Source: an uncultured Arachnia sp. (GTDB lineage Bacteria > Actinomycetota > Actinomycetes > Propionibacteriales > Propionibacteriaceae). From it: a DNA stretch of 43,307 nucleotides. Every line of letters begins with the position of its first letter. Positions within the stretch are counted from its first letter, which is position 1. The notes below the pieces were generated by a model. The model saw nothing but the letters and a program-made list of their open reading frames with translations, had not been told where the DNA came from and did not search any database. Positions 8,824 through 17,130 of this stretch are shown one piece after another. The position numbers and the translations under genes were made by a program. The stretch covers positions 1 to 43,307 of the forward strand of contig CANLSH010000030.1 in assembly GCA_947493705.1 (NCBI GenBank). The letters run 5' to 3'.

Positions 8824-10024
8824 CGGTTTGTTTTCCGCTGGCTCGACGTCTACTCCCCCGAACTATCCCCAGGAGCTGCCGGGGTCGGCCGCGGAGTATC
8901 CGCCAGAACCCGAACCCAATAAAACGCGGCGCGCGACGACCGGCGAGCAGGGCGCCAGCGGTGCGCGCCAATATTGTTTGGCGCCGTTGGGTCTGAAGAG
9001 GCTGTACCGCAGCCAAATCATCGAGATCGAGAGGTGCACCCGTCACAGCCTGAGCAACAAAGGCCCGGTTGACGACGTCGAGACCGCGCGGCGTTCGTGC
9101 AATCAGAGCGCTGACCCCTTCGCGTTCGTTAAAGCTCGGATACCCATGTTCGTCGGTCTCCCAGTAGTCCGCCGCCACAATATCGGCTGACTCACCCACG
9201 GAGTCTGGACAAATCTTGCAGCGCCACTGGACAGTGGGGCCGAGTTCCTTGCCCCATGACTGATCATAGCTTTCTGTTGCTCTAGTGCCATCGATACCAA
9301 TCACCGTGAACTCTCCTGGCCACCCACGACCCCGGTACCATAGGTCGGCGACGGGGCCGCTTCCGGACAGCTTCCCAACCAGAGAATCCGTTGCCCGTTG
9401 ACTGGGGGTGCCCGCGCAGAAGAAGGAGATTAGCAGCGGGGCCATTTTGCCGGTTTCATGAGCGAGTCCACGAACGGCGGCAACCTCGCACGGCTTACCG
9501 ATGAACGCTGCGCCTGGCTTCCCAAGCACTGTCTTCACCGCGTTGGAGACAGGAGCATATCGTGATCCCGCTGCATCGAAGGCTTCGCGTGACGTCTTTA
9601 GAGTTACTGGAACGCTCCGCCGCGGCTCAGAAGGATCCTTGTTGGCTGCGACCACCTCCGTGATCTGGTTGCTTTGCAATAACCAACTCACGATGGCGGT
9701 GATGATTCCACCGCTGCTGCCTTGAATTCTGATGGCATCGTTTGTGGCCCAAGCCTGCCAATTCCCGAAGGATGAGCCAAGGAGAGGGTGTCGCAGCGCG
9801 CCGTTGGGGTGTTGCGCCCTGACCTCGACGCCCGGGCAGATCCGGTCGAACTTCGCTTCATAGACGCCAGTCTTTGGGGGCGCAACGCGCGCGGGACGGT
9901 AATAGCCGTTCGGATTGAGTTCCATCTTCAACCCCGCATCAAGCAAACAGCAAGCTCCGCAGCCAGTACAATTGCCATTTCGCACCACGGAATTGATTTG
10001 ACGGTCCAGCTTGGTGCCTTTCAC
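8816..10024 (-). CDS. FrhB-like iron-sulfur protein (coenzyme F420 hydrogenase/dehydrogenase beta-subunit family)
   Basis: The 402-residue protein opens with a ferredoxin-like cluster motif CTGCGACC near residue 20. It later has WGTP-like and CKICPDSVGESADI segments (CxxCxD near residue 270), which match the FrhB N- and C-terminal domains. Homologues commonly sit beside pyruvyl transferase genes in polysaccharide clusters, as here. Their exact reaction is not established; redox modification of a nucleotide sugar or of a pyruvyl group has been supposed. The GTG start overlaps the pyruvyl transferase stop (GTGA) and the 3' end overlaps the flippase start, so it is an integral part of the operon. 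Confidence 0.82.
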   Translation of the reverse strand: MKGTKLDRQINSVVRNGNCTGCGACCLLDAGLKMELNPNGYYRPARVAPPKTGVYEAKFDRICPGVEVRAQHPNGALRHPLLGSSFGNWQAWATNDAIRIQGSSGGIITAIVSWLLQSNQITEVVAANKDPSEPRRSVPVTLKTSREAFDAAGSRYAPVSNAVKTVLGKPGAAFIGKPCEVAAVRGLAHETGKMAPLLISFFCAGTPSQRATDSLVGKLSGSGPVADLWYRGRGWPGEFTVIGIDGTRATESYDQSWGKELGPTVQWRCKICPDSVGESADIVAADYWETDEHGYPSFNEREGVSALIARTPRGLDVVNRAFVAQAVTGAPLDLDDLAAVQPLQTQRRQTILARTAGALLAGRRAPRFIGFGFWRILRGRPRQLLGIVRGSRRRASGKQTDV

Positions 10025-11133
10025 AGGTACTGCCTAAGCGCTGCCTCGGCATTCGACAACAGACCGTCCGCCTTGGATCGCAGGATAGCGACTTGTGGAC
10101 GGAGGTCTGATTCAGCGTCAATAATCTCAAGGACTTCACCGGCTGGGAAAGCTGAAGTCTTCAGGTCCACCACATGATCCCAACCGAGGTCTCCGAGCAG
10201 GGGTGCGAACTTGCGGGAGTAGGCCAGCGGAATGGACGGGGTTCCAACCGACAAAGAGTTGAGGCAGGCGTGCATTCTCGAGCCGATCAGCAGGTTGGCA
10301 CCTTTTGCTACGGCGCGCATGTCGTCCAAAGAAGTCGGTACGACATGATCGAGGCCGAATTCTGTTTGAAGCATTCTTGCTGTGGGCTCGTCGTTGTCTG
10401 CCAGTTTCGAGTCGAGCACGTGGGACAAAAGTGTCACATCGCGTCCCCGAGTTCTGATTTCGCGTATCAGCGTCCGAATCGATCGACGGTACTTATCGGC
10501 AGGTCCGTGCGCGTCTGAGTTCCAGAGCAAACCGGAGACGTTGAGAAGTACGTCTGCTGATCCCTTCGGCTGCGGCTGTTCCAAGGCGAAAACCACGTCG
10601 GTGGTCAACGCATCGACCTCCCGTCCGAGACGTGCTGAAAGATCTGCTGACACAGAATCACGAGCCATGACCGTGTCCGCGCGGCGCAGTGTCCACATGC
10701 CCAGTGCTGTACCCGCTCGCGTGTGGAACGGGCCAATGGTCTGTGGTCCCAGCACCAGCGGCACTCCGCACGCTTTGACGAACTCGCCCATGGTGCACAT
10801 CTGTCGTAGGCGTCGGAGTCCATAGATGTCTGCGAAGGAATCACCAGCGCGAGTGTCCACAACGAGATCAAAACCCTTTATCCAGCTTCGCAACCCTTTG
10901 GAATTCAAGATGAACTCTCGGAGCAAACTACGACCCATGCAGATGTTCACTGGAGCCTCGCCCTCCCCGTAGTTCTGGCTGAGAATCGTAGCGTTAGGTG
11001 AAACGCGCTCCACTAAGGCCGCGGTACCCTCGCGCAGTGCCCGGACCCCGAGGTTGGTCGTTGTGGGCGATGCCCACAGCAAGAGCACCCTCTTTCCCGC
11101 TGATGGATGTCTCGTAGGCCCATCGGTGATCAT
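10021..11133 (-). CDS. Polysaccharide pyruvyl transferase family protein
   Basis: The 370-residue protein begins VLLLWASPTTTNLGVRALREG. It carries LVVDTRAGDSFADIYG, GPQTIGPF and a C-terminal LIGSRMHACLNSLSVGTPSIPLAYSRK; the GSRMHA...P...Y block is the hallmark of the WcaK/CsaB family. These enzymes transfer pyruvate from phosphoenolpyruvate to sugars as a ketal, giving the polymer negative charge. The frame extends upstream to 11232, but ATG at 11133 has GGAAGGAA-type ribosome binding sequence 5 nt away and begins the conserved region promptly. It overlaps the following FrhB-like gene by 4 nt. Likely role: pyruvylation of the exopolysaccharide. Confidence 0.85.
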   Translation of the reverse strand: MITDGPTRHPSAGKRVLLLWASPTTTNLGVRALREGTAALVERVSPNATILSQNYGEGEAPVNICMGRSLLREFILNSKGLRSWIKGFDLVVDTRAGDSFADIYGLRRLRQMCTMGEFVKACGVPLVLGPQTIGPFHTRAGTALGMWTLRRADTVMARDSVSADLSARLGREVDALTTDVVFALEQPQPKGSADVLLNVSGLLWNSDAHGPADKYRRSIRTLIREIRTRGRDVTLLSHVLDSKLADNDEPTARMLQTEFGLDHVVPTSLDDMRAVAKGANLLIGSRMHACLNSLSVGTPSIPLAYSRKFAPLLGDLGWDHVVDLKTSAFPAGEVLEIIDAESDLRPQVAILRSKADGLLSNAEAALRQYL

Positions 11134-11416
11134 GCGATTTCCTTCCCCCGGACGCGCTGTGCTGGTGAGCGGCAGCCGTAGGCCATTATGGCACCCGGGG
11201 TCACACTTGCTGAATTGGGCGCCAAGCCCCATGATCCTAAGGCGTCACGAATGCGTACATCGTTTCAACCAAAAAATCTCGAGATCGAACGGGGACGCCG
11301 GTAGGGCAAAACAGGAAGCCGCTGGATGCTGTTGCTCGGGGGGCGGCATGGAGAGTCGGCGATCCGTTCGGAGTGGAGAACCCAATCTGTCATCCGGAAA
11401 AGATAAACTTCGTAGC
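11134..11416. other. Gap between capK-like and pyruvyl transferase genes
   Basis: About 280 bp that break the otherwise overlapping operon. Open frames on both strands look non-coding; no strong hairpin was recognised. It could hold an internal promoter or be the scar of a lost gene. Confidence 0.4.
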
Positions 11417-12751
11417 TCAGGCGGGGCTCGGTATATCGCTGATGACGTACTTAATTTTTCCACCCGAATAAGGCAACTCTTTTATGGGCTCGACGGTGAT
11501 CGGTACTTCGTGTGAAATCCGGTTTCGAAGGGAATTCACCGCTTGCTCAATCTTTGCATCGCTTTGCGGGTCTTCTCCCTTGACGATGCGAATGACGATT
11601 GAGTAGTCAGATCGTTGATGGATCTGGAACAGCTTGACTGACTCAGGGTGAGCCCCAAACATTCCCATCAGGCGGTGACCAAGAGTGCGTCCGCTGGGAA
11701 GTCGTATGAGATCGGTGGTTCGGCCATCAGGAGGCTGGATGCGGGGCAGTGTCACGCCGCACGCACACTCACCTTCAGCCCAGGAACCGCGGTCCCCGAT
11801 CCTATAGCGAATGAGCGGGAAGACTCGGTTCGTCAGGTCAGTGATCACAATGTCACCAATCTGTCCCGGAGGCAGCGGGCGCCCATCGGTGTCGACGATT
11901 TCGAACATGCGAGTATCGGCGAACACATGCAACCCGTCCTGCTGAGCGCACTCGCCAGCCATCCATCCGATTTCGGCACCACGGTACTCGTCATAGACAG
12001 GGGCACCAAAAATAGACTCCAGACGACGGCGGGACGCTTCAGTCAAGGGCGCGGCTGTAGTTGCGACAGCCATCGGCGGCTCGACTTGCAATTGCTCCCT
12101 CTCCAAGAAGTCCGCGAACTCCAGCAGTGCCCCAACGTAGCCCTCGACCAGGCGCGGCCGGATCTTGACGAGTTGACGGTGAAATAGGTGCATTGACTCT
12201 TCGTCGATCAAGCTTGCGTCCAGGTACCTCTGCTTGGTTGGCCACCACACGATGTCATTGCGGATAATTTCACGCCGTCCAAATCCCCACCGGGCCACAC
12301 GTGCCAGATTATCCCAGGGCGCGACCCCCCACCACGAGTACATACGCCAACTCTGAGCCAAATTCGGAACCCGGGTGTCGTGGTACAGGCGAAGGGGCTC
12401 CCCGGTGCTGCCCCCGGTCAGCGCCTGACGGGTGTTGACCTTACTGGCTTCGTCCGAAAGGATGTCAGTGGAGTTCTCCTTTACAGCCGTCCGGCTAAGA
12501 ATTGGGAGACGCTGCCAGTCCTCGCGAGTGGCGACACGAGCGATTGGCGTGCCGTGGGCCCCAAACCACTCGGGGTAGAATCGGGTATGTTCCGAGGCGA
12601 AAAGCGATATCTTGAGCGCACGCTGCCATTGCAGTTCCTCAAGCTTTTCTGTCGGTAGGGTTTGAGCCTGCATCAGTTCTTTGAAGTATTCAATATGCTT
12701 GCGCCTGAGCAAGCCGCTCTTGAGCTTAAATGACAGTTCGTGTCCCCGCAT
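11417..12751 (-). CDS. CapK/PaaK-like adenylate-forming enzyme
   Basis: The 444-residue protein belongs to the phenylacetate-CoA-ligase-like branch of adenylating enzymes: LTGGSTGEPLRLYHD near residue 110 is the P-loop-like AMP-forming motif, and YDEYRGAEIGWMA plus RYRIGDRGSW follow in order. CapK homologues are frequent in capsule and exopolysaccharide clusters; an acyl or amino-acid decoration of sugars is the usual suggestion. It is the first gene of the - strand operon. A TAGTAT -10 box lies exactly 6 nt before the ATG, so the mRNA is probably leaderless. A 14-bp palindrome lies just upstream of the -10 box. The 3' gap to the next gene is ~280 nt. Confidence 0.85.
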   Translation of the reverse strand: MRGHELSFKLKSGLLRRKHIEYFKELMQAQTLPTEKLEELQWQRALKISLFASEHTRFYPEWFGAHGTPIARVATREDWQRLPILSRTAVKENSTDILSDEASKVNTRQALTGGSTGEPLRLYHDTRVPNLAQSWRMYSWWGVAPWDNLARVARWGFGRREIIRNDIVWWPTKQRYLDASLIDEESMHLFHRQLVKIRPRLVEGYVGALLEFADFLEREQLQVEPPMAVATTAAPLTEASRRRLESIFGAPVYDEYRGAEIGWMAGECAQQDGLHVFADTRMFEIVDTDGRPLPPGQIGDIVITDLTNRVFPLIRYRIGDRGSWAEGECACGVTLPRIQPPDGRTTDLIRLPSGRTLGHRLMGMFGAHPESVKLFQIHQRSDYSIVIRIVKGEDPQSDAKIEQAVNSLRNRISHEVPITVEPIKELPYSGGKIKYVISDIPSPA

Positions 12752-12757
12752 GAATCC

Positions 12758-12763
12758 ATACTA
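12758..12763 (-). promoter_or_regulatory. -10 box of capK-like operon (leaderless)
   Basis: TAGTAT on the minus strand, followed by 6 nt and the ATG at 12751. The spacing places the transcription start at or next to the start codon. No convincing -35 box is seen; the expected position is filled by a palindrome. Confidence 0.6.
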
Positions 12764-12767
12764 CTGG

Positions 12768-12781
12768 ATCGACCGGTCGAT
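12768..12781. promoter_or_regulatory. 14-bp perfect palindrome in promoter spacer, candidate operator
   Basis: ATCGACCGGTCGAT is a perfect palindrome starting 4 nt upstream of the -10 box of the exopolysaccharide operon. A dimeric repressor bound here would block polymerase. No regulator gene is adjacent, so this is inference from position and symmetry. Confidence 0.5.
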
Positions 12782-13205
12782 GGGGCATAACGATCCCTTT
12801 CACGAAATTAGCCCCATGAGGCTGTCTACCTAGTGGCGGGCTGAGGCGTTCGGACTGTGCTGACTAGGACTGATGCTAGCGAGGTTTTCGGCTGACACAG
12901 CAAGTCGTTTGGCTCCCTGTGACGTGATCAGGCCCGGACGGCAGCTTGTGTCCAGCGAGTGCGGCGATAGGACGCTACTCGTCCACTCGCCGGTGTGAAG
13001 CGTTTCGCTGTTGGCTGGCCACCTTCGGCCGAGGAGCGTCTTGTCCCGCCCCTCGTCCTGTCGCACACCCACTGTGAACTTGGACACCAAAGATTGCTCG
13101 ACGTAAGCTGCGGTTCGGCGGTCAGGAGAACCAGCAGCATGAAGAGTGTGGAAGGATGACAGGCATCCAGCAACATGGTTGCCCGCTTCTTTAATCGAGG
13201 ACTTC
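12782..13205. other. Intergenic region without recognised gene
   Basis: About 420 bp separate the divergent capK-like and CDP-alcohol phosphotransferase genes. Open frames here have no ribosome site, no recognisable motif and unconvincing composition. It must hold the + strand promoter for 13206, but no clear -10/-35 pair stands out. It may contain decayed sequence. Confidence 0.5.
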
Positions 13206-13964
13206 ATGAGCGTTCTGAAACCACACTCATTCCGGGAAAATTATGCTCATTTACGCGATGCTCAGAAGAGCTCCAAAGGGGCCCCTCTGTACTCCGTCGT
13301 GGTGAATCGTCCACTGGGCCGAGTATTTGCTGCGTCCGCTCACCTACTCGGGATCACCCCCAATCAGGTCACCCTCATCAGCGCCTTGTTCACGTTTACC
13401 GGAATCGCGCTCATTGCTCTAGTCCCTCCAAGTCTTCCGATGGCGATTGGCGTGCCACTGGCACTTGTCCTTGGCTACGCGTTGGACGCAGCGGATGGCC
13501 AACTCGCCCGGCTTCGTGGCGGTGGTAGTTTGACCGGTGAATGGCTCGATCATGTCATCGACTCGTTCAAGATTGCTACGTTGCATTTGGCCGTACTGAT
13601 CTCTATGTATCGATTTTACGAAGTTTCGGCCACATGGCTACTGGTACCAATTCTATTCGCCGCAGTCTATGTTATTCACTTCTTTGGCATGCTTCTGACG
13701 GACCTGCTTACCCGCAACGCGCAGCTCACGATGAGAATGCGTGCGGAGACACCCCAGGGTGGTTCATGGACGAAAGCGATCCTTAAATTGCCGACAGATT
13801 ACGGCCTGCTCTGTGTAACGTTTCTTCTGATATTTTACCCTCTTGCGTTCCAATGGTCCTATTTGATGTTGGCGCTTGCCAATGCCGCGTATACGGCGCT
13901 AGCGCTGGGGGCATGGTATCGGCGCCTGCAGGCACTAGACATGCAACTGCGGGCCGTCGGATGA
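13206..13964 (+). CDS. CDP-alcohol phosphotransferase family membrane protein
   Basis: The 252-residue integral membrane enzyme carries the complete family signature D-x2-D-G-x2-A-R-x8-G-x3-D-x3-D with metal-binding Asp94, Asp97, Asp115 and Asp119. Five or six hydrophobic helices follow (~50-240). The family transfers a phospho-alcohol between CDP and an acceptor alcohol, releasing CMP. The frame is open to 13146, but ATG at 13206 has GAGGA 5 nt upstream. Context differs from phospholipid synthesis: it sits among glycosyltransferases, with a TagD-like cytidylyltransferase 4.7 kb away that could make its CDP-linked substrate. The product could be a glycolipid anchor or a phospho-alcohol decoration. 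The 3' end overlaps the convergent GT4 gene by 30 bp. Confidence 0.88.
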   Translation: MSVLKPHSFRENYAHLRDAQKSSKGAPLYSVVVNRPLGRVFAASAHLLGITPNQVTLISALFTFTGIALIALVPPSLPMAIGVPLALVLGYALDAADGQLARLRGGGSLTGEWLDHVIDSFKIATLHLAVLISMYRFYEVSATWLLVPILFAAVYVIHFFGMLLTDLLTRNAQLTMRMRAETPQGGSWTKAILKLPTDYGLLCVTFLLIFYPLAFQWSYLMLALANAAYTALALGAWYRRLQALDMQLRAVG

Positions 13965-15113
13965 AAGTCGGTTCTCCAGCCCGAGTGCATCGATCAGCGA
14001 CTGGCTATAGGTCTGCGCTGAAAAACGCGTAGACGCTCGTTGTGCGTCTGCCATCGCTGCGCTGGCGTAGTAATCCCAGTCCCGTGTGATTCGCTCCACC
14101 GCCTGGCATAAGGAATTCGGATCTCCGCTGATCACTAATTCAGCCGATTCCGATGCGGCGGTGGCCTCCTTTAGTCCGGCGTTGTCGCTTGCGACAACGG
14201 GGCGGGCGGCCAGCGCTGCTTCAACCGCAGTGTTCCCGAAGCTCTCCTCGCCCACGGATGGCACCAGCACTATGTCGCAATCGGCGAAGTATGGCCACAC
14301 GAGTTGCTGAAAGCCGTGGAAATGCACGGTTTCAGAAATCTCTAGCTGAGAAACAAGGCTTCTGAGCTCCTCCTCATACTCTTCGTTGCCAAGAAAGACG
14401 GCACCCACGATGTCGAGTCGCACATTGAATCCTAAGTCAAGCAGCAGTCTCACGGCGGCTGCAGCTACATGGGGACCTTTCCGGTGCGAGAGGCGTCCAA
14501 CATAGAGGAGCCGGACTTTACCGTTTAGGGCAGAGCGCGGCGCCACGACCTTGGCCGGCCCCGGAACGGAATTGTGTACGACCGCGACGCGAGAGGCCAG
14601 CCCGCGGCTTGAGTTGGATAGCACCTGAAGGGTGTAGGCGCTGTTGGCGATCACTCGGTTACATAACTGGAGCGGCAGGTGCATCGCCCATCGAACTGGC
14701 GCTATGACATCGCCTTCCGCCTCGTGCAGGTGACAAACCACTCTGAGACCAGCCATCCGTGCGAGCGGGAACCACAACGGGGTGGTGATGGTGTTCACAA
14801 CTATTGTGGCCGCTCCAGATCGTCGTATCAAACGCCAGGATGCGAATATCCCTGACCAGGCCTCTACCGCAAGCCGAAGCAAACCGATTGGTGACAACGA
14901 ACTCTTGCGGATTACGGGAGTCCGTTGGTGAATCACGTCTGCACCCGCTGTTGTCAACAACTCGACCAAGGGTCCGCAGGCCGGAACAGTCACTGTGACA
15001 TGGAAGCCAGCCGCAAGAAGCGACCTTACGGTTTCCAATGTCATCCGGTCCGAACCGTAGAGGTCAGCTCCCGGATTAGTGACGAGTACCATGCGTCGGT
15101 CTTTGACCATCAT
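13935..15113 (-). CDS. Family-4 glycosyltransferase
   Basis: The 392-residue protein has GT-B architecture. The N-terminal Rossmann half begins MVLVTNPGADLYGSDRM; the C-terminal half has LLYVGRLSHRKGPHVAA (nucleotide-sugar phosphate loop) and EESFGNTAVEAALAARPVVASD, the E-x7-E motif of GT4. It is a cytoplasmic or membrane-associated retaining enzyme, donor unknown. The start at 15113 overlaps the stop of the preceding gene as ATGA; the longer frame to 15215 lies inside that gene and is less likely. It is the last gene of a four-gene operon. Its final 30 bp overlap the end of the convergent CDP-alcohol phosphotransferase gene. Confidence 0.87.
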   Translation of the reverse strand: MMVKDRRMVLVTNPGADLYGSDRMTLETVRSLLAAGFHVTVTVPACGPLVELLTTAGADVIHQRTPVIRKSSLSPIGLLRLAVEAWSGIFASWRLIRRSGAATIVVNTITTPLWFPLARMAGLRVVCHLHEAEGDVIAPVRWAMHLPLQLCNRVIANSAYTLQVLSNSSRGLASRVAVVHNSVPGPAKVVAPRSALNGKVRLLYVGRLSHRKGPHVAAAAVRLLLDLGFNVRLDIVGAVFLGNEEYEEELRSLVSQLEISETVHFHGFQQLVWPYFADCDIVLVPSVGEESFGNTAVEAALAARPVVASDNAGLKEATAASESAELVISGDPNSLCQAVERITRDWDYYASAAMADAQRASTRFSAQTYSQSLIDALGLENRLSSDGPQLHV

Positions 15114-15973
15114 TCCGACCAGTACTTGTCGACAAGCTCTTTTGTGCCGCGGATGTTGCGCCGCGAGGAAGCTCCAAACACAATCGACTCGATGTTTGGC
15201 TGCTCGCACACCCATTGGATGGCCTCGTCCGGCGGGATGGCGCCAGAAGCGTAGACGGACATGGCAACCGGACGAAAGTCGTGCGACTCCAAAGTTCTTT
15301 GATATTGACCGATGCCCCCTGGCATCCGGAACCCGAGCTTGTTGATGTTGGAGCAGATCAAAGGAGAGGGGATGGAGAGTCGCTCCAGCACGGGTGCGAG
15401 CATCGGGAGATTCATCGTGATGAAGCCCGGCTCAGCGTTGTACTTGCTGCGGACGTGGTCGGCGAAGATTGTGAACGCTTCATCGAATCCTAGACCCAGT
15501 AGGAGGTCGGCTACTACGTTTTGCAGCCAGATGACCGGGGTGCTCAGCCCCTCGAACATCTTCATCTCGGCGTCAATCAGCATGGTGACCATCGCGGTGA
15601 TGTCCTTGCTCATCAACGATGAGGCACCACGCATGGCTGCATCCACTCGACCTGAGGACGGAAGAAACTTACCCAGGGCACCGAGCATGCCATCGGTGGT
15701 GACTGCATTGGCGTACTTGTGTGCGTACGGCATGCCGGGGAAAAAAGTGAGGTCGGGATATTGGTCCATATTCTCACGGAAATAGGATGCAACGTTTCCG
15801 ATGCGTTCGTGAGTGGTGCACATGAAGGTGGTGACGCGTTCCTCGTAAGCTTCTACAAGAACGTCGATCACGGCATCGTCCCGCTGGAAACGAATCTGTT
15901 GCTGGCGTGCCTTTTCCTCGGACATGTGGTTCACGCCAAAAAACTGATTATCACCAAAGAGTAGTTTATCCAT
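15110..15973 (-). CDS. Unrecognised protein, possible TIM-barrel enzyme
   Basis: I do not recognise a named family for this 287-residue soluble protein. It starts MDKLLFGDNQFFGVNHMS, has repeated beta/alpha-like segments (TTFMCTTHERIG, LTFFPGMPYAHKYAN, GFITMNLPML, PLICSNINKLGF, PVAMSVYASGAI) and ends with NIESIVFGASSRRNI. That ending resembles the last strand and phosphate-binding turn of aldo/keto-reductase-like or other (beta/alpha)8 barrels. ATG at 15973 has GTGAGGA 5 nt upstream and lies 8 nt after the Gfo/Idh/MocA stop; a longer frame to 16093 would overlap that gene. Tight coupling with the oxidoreductase before and GT4 after suggests a step in making or modifying the sugar or alcohol used by this cluster. 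No signal peptide or membrane segment. Confidence 0.75.
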   Translation of the reverse strand: MDKLLFGDNQFFGVNHMSEEKARQQQIRFQRDDAVIDVLVEAYEERVTTFMCTTHERIGNVASYFRENMDQYPDLTFFPGMPYAHKYANAVTTDGMLGALGKFLPSSGRVDAAMRGASSLMSKDITAMVTMLIDAEMKMFEGLSTPVIWLQNVVADLLLGLGFDEAFTIFADHVRSKYNAEPGFITMNLPMLAPVLERLSIPSPLICSNINKLGFRMPGGIGQYQRTLESHDFRPVAMSVYASGAIPPDEAIQWVCEQPNIESIVFGASSRRNIRGTKELVDKYWSE

Positions 15974-15980
15974 TGATTCC

Positions 15981-17126
15981 TCACTTCCGCCCGAAGGACG
16001 TTGCCTGAAGCCGGCGGATCCCGGAACGGACGACGTCGCCGACGCGCTGCGCTGGCCGTCGGACCGCTCGGTTCCGAACCTCGATACTTTCACTCATCAG
16101 GACACTCGGACCCTTTTGTGAGTCTTCCAGCATGCGTTCGATGACCCTGTCAGTCACCACGGCTGATTCAAATGTGTTCACACCATCAAGCGTCCCGTTT
16201 CGCAGGCGGTCGACGAAGTGGGTGAGTTGCGCCGTGTATTCTTCTCCCCGCAAATAGAAATCGACAGGTTCAGTTAGTTCGGTGGTGTAGCGGACGTTCC
16301 AACCATTTTGGTAGCCATCGGGAACGACGGTGTCATCCCGCAAGTAGACCTGTATTTCCTGTCGGTCTGCGAAGATCCGCCCGCCGGTGCCCCACAATGT
16401 GATCCGTGTAGTCATCTTGCGAACGGACTCATCTGACCAGTTCACCGACAGCGAAACGGTGCGGTTGTTGCGGAAGTACAGCGTCGAGCACACCTCGTCA
16501 TCGATCTCCGCTGAGAACACACTGTTGAGCACAGTTCCACCGACTCCTTCCGGTTCGCCGAGGTACCAGTTGATCAGATTAAGAGGGTGCGCGGCGTAAT
16601 CGTAGAGCGAGCCACCTCCCTCGGTGCTCTTGCTCCGCCAGGTGCCACCTTGCGGTTTCAGTACTACGGGGCCATAGGCCTCGGCCAGGCCATGGGTGAC
16701 TTCGCCTATGGCGCCCAACTCGAGCAGTCGGTTGACCTCGCGAAAAGCACCGACAAAACGATTGTGGTATCCGACTTGGGTGACCAAACGCCTCTCTGCC
16801 GCCAACCGCACGAGTTCGTCACCGTCAACGCTCGACAGCGTGAAGGGTTTTTCGCAGAACACTGAGATGCCAGCTTCCAAGAACCGTTTGACGATTGCAA
16901 AATGCGATCGTGACGGCGTGGCGATGATTGCTGCGTCGGGTTTCTCAGCAGCCAGGAGCTCATCAACAGACGTGTACGTGGGCACACCGGTGTATTTACT
17001 CAGCACGCCGAGGAGATAGCCGAGGGAATCGACAACCCCCACAACCTCTACATCCGGGAGCGCGCGCACCATGGACAAATGCGAGATACCCATCTTGCCC
17101 AGCCCAACAACCGCCACTTTGACCAT
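15981..17126 (-). CDS. Gfo/Idh/MocA family NAD(P)-dependent oxidoreductase
   Basis: The 381-residue enzyme has an N-terminal Rossmann fold (VAVVGLGKMGISH), the family EKP motif at 92-94 (FCEKPF) and the GGGSLYDYAAHPLNLINW segment with the conserved Asp/His pair of the catalytic domain. Members oxidise or reduce sugars, sugar nucleotides and inositols. I chose ATG at 17126 because GAAGGA lies about 7 nt upstream; ATG at 17144 would overlap the previous gene by 14 nt. It lies between a DUF1972-type glycosyltransferase and an unrecognised enzyme-like gene, so it probably makes a special sugar or alcohol for the polymer. The substrate cannot be read from sequence. Confidence 0.88.
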   Translation of the reverse strand: MVKVAVVGLGKMGISHLSMVRALPDVEVVGVVDSLGYLLGVLSKYTGVPTYTSVDELLAAEKPDAAIIATPSRSHFAIVKRFLEAGISVFCEKPFTLSSVDGDELVRLAAERRLVTQVGYHNRFVGAFREVNRLLELGAIGEVTHGLAEAYGPVVLKPQGGTWRSKSTEGGGSLYDYAAHPLNLINWYLGEPEGVGGTVLNSVFSAEIDDEVCSTLYFRNNRTVSLSVNWSDESVRKMTTRITLWGTGGRIFADRQEIQVYLRDDTVVPDGYQNGWNVRYTTELTEPVDFYLRGEEYTAQLTHFVDRLRNGTLDGVNTFESAVVTDRVIERMLEDSQKGPSVLMSESIEVRNRAVRRPAQRVGDVVRSGIRRLQATSFGRK

Positions 17127-17130
17127 GGTC

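Noticed and set aside
12830..13207. Minus-strand open frames (125 and 82 aa) in the gap before the CDP-alcohol phosphotransferase gene
   Set aside because: No ribosome site, no recognisable motif, low-complexity composition, and overlap with the start of a well-supported gene on the other strand.
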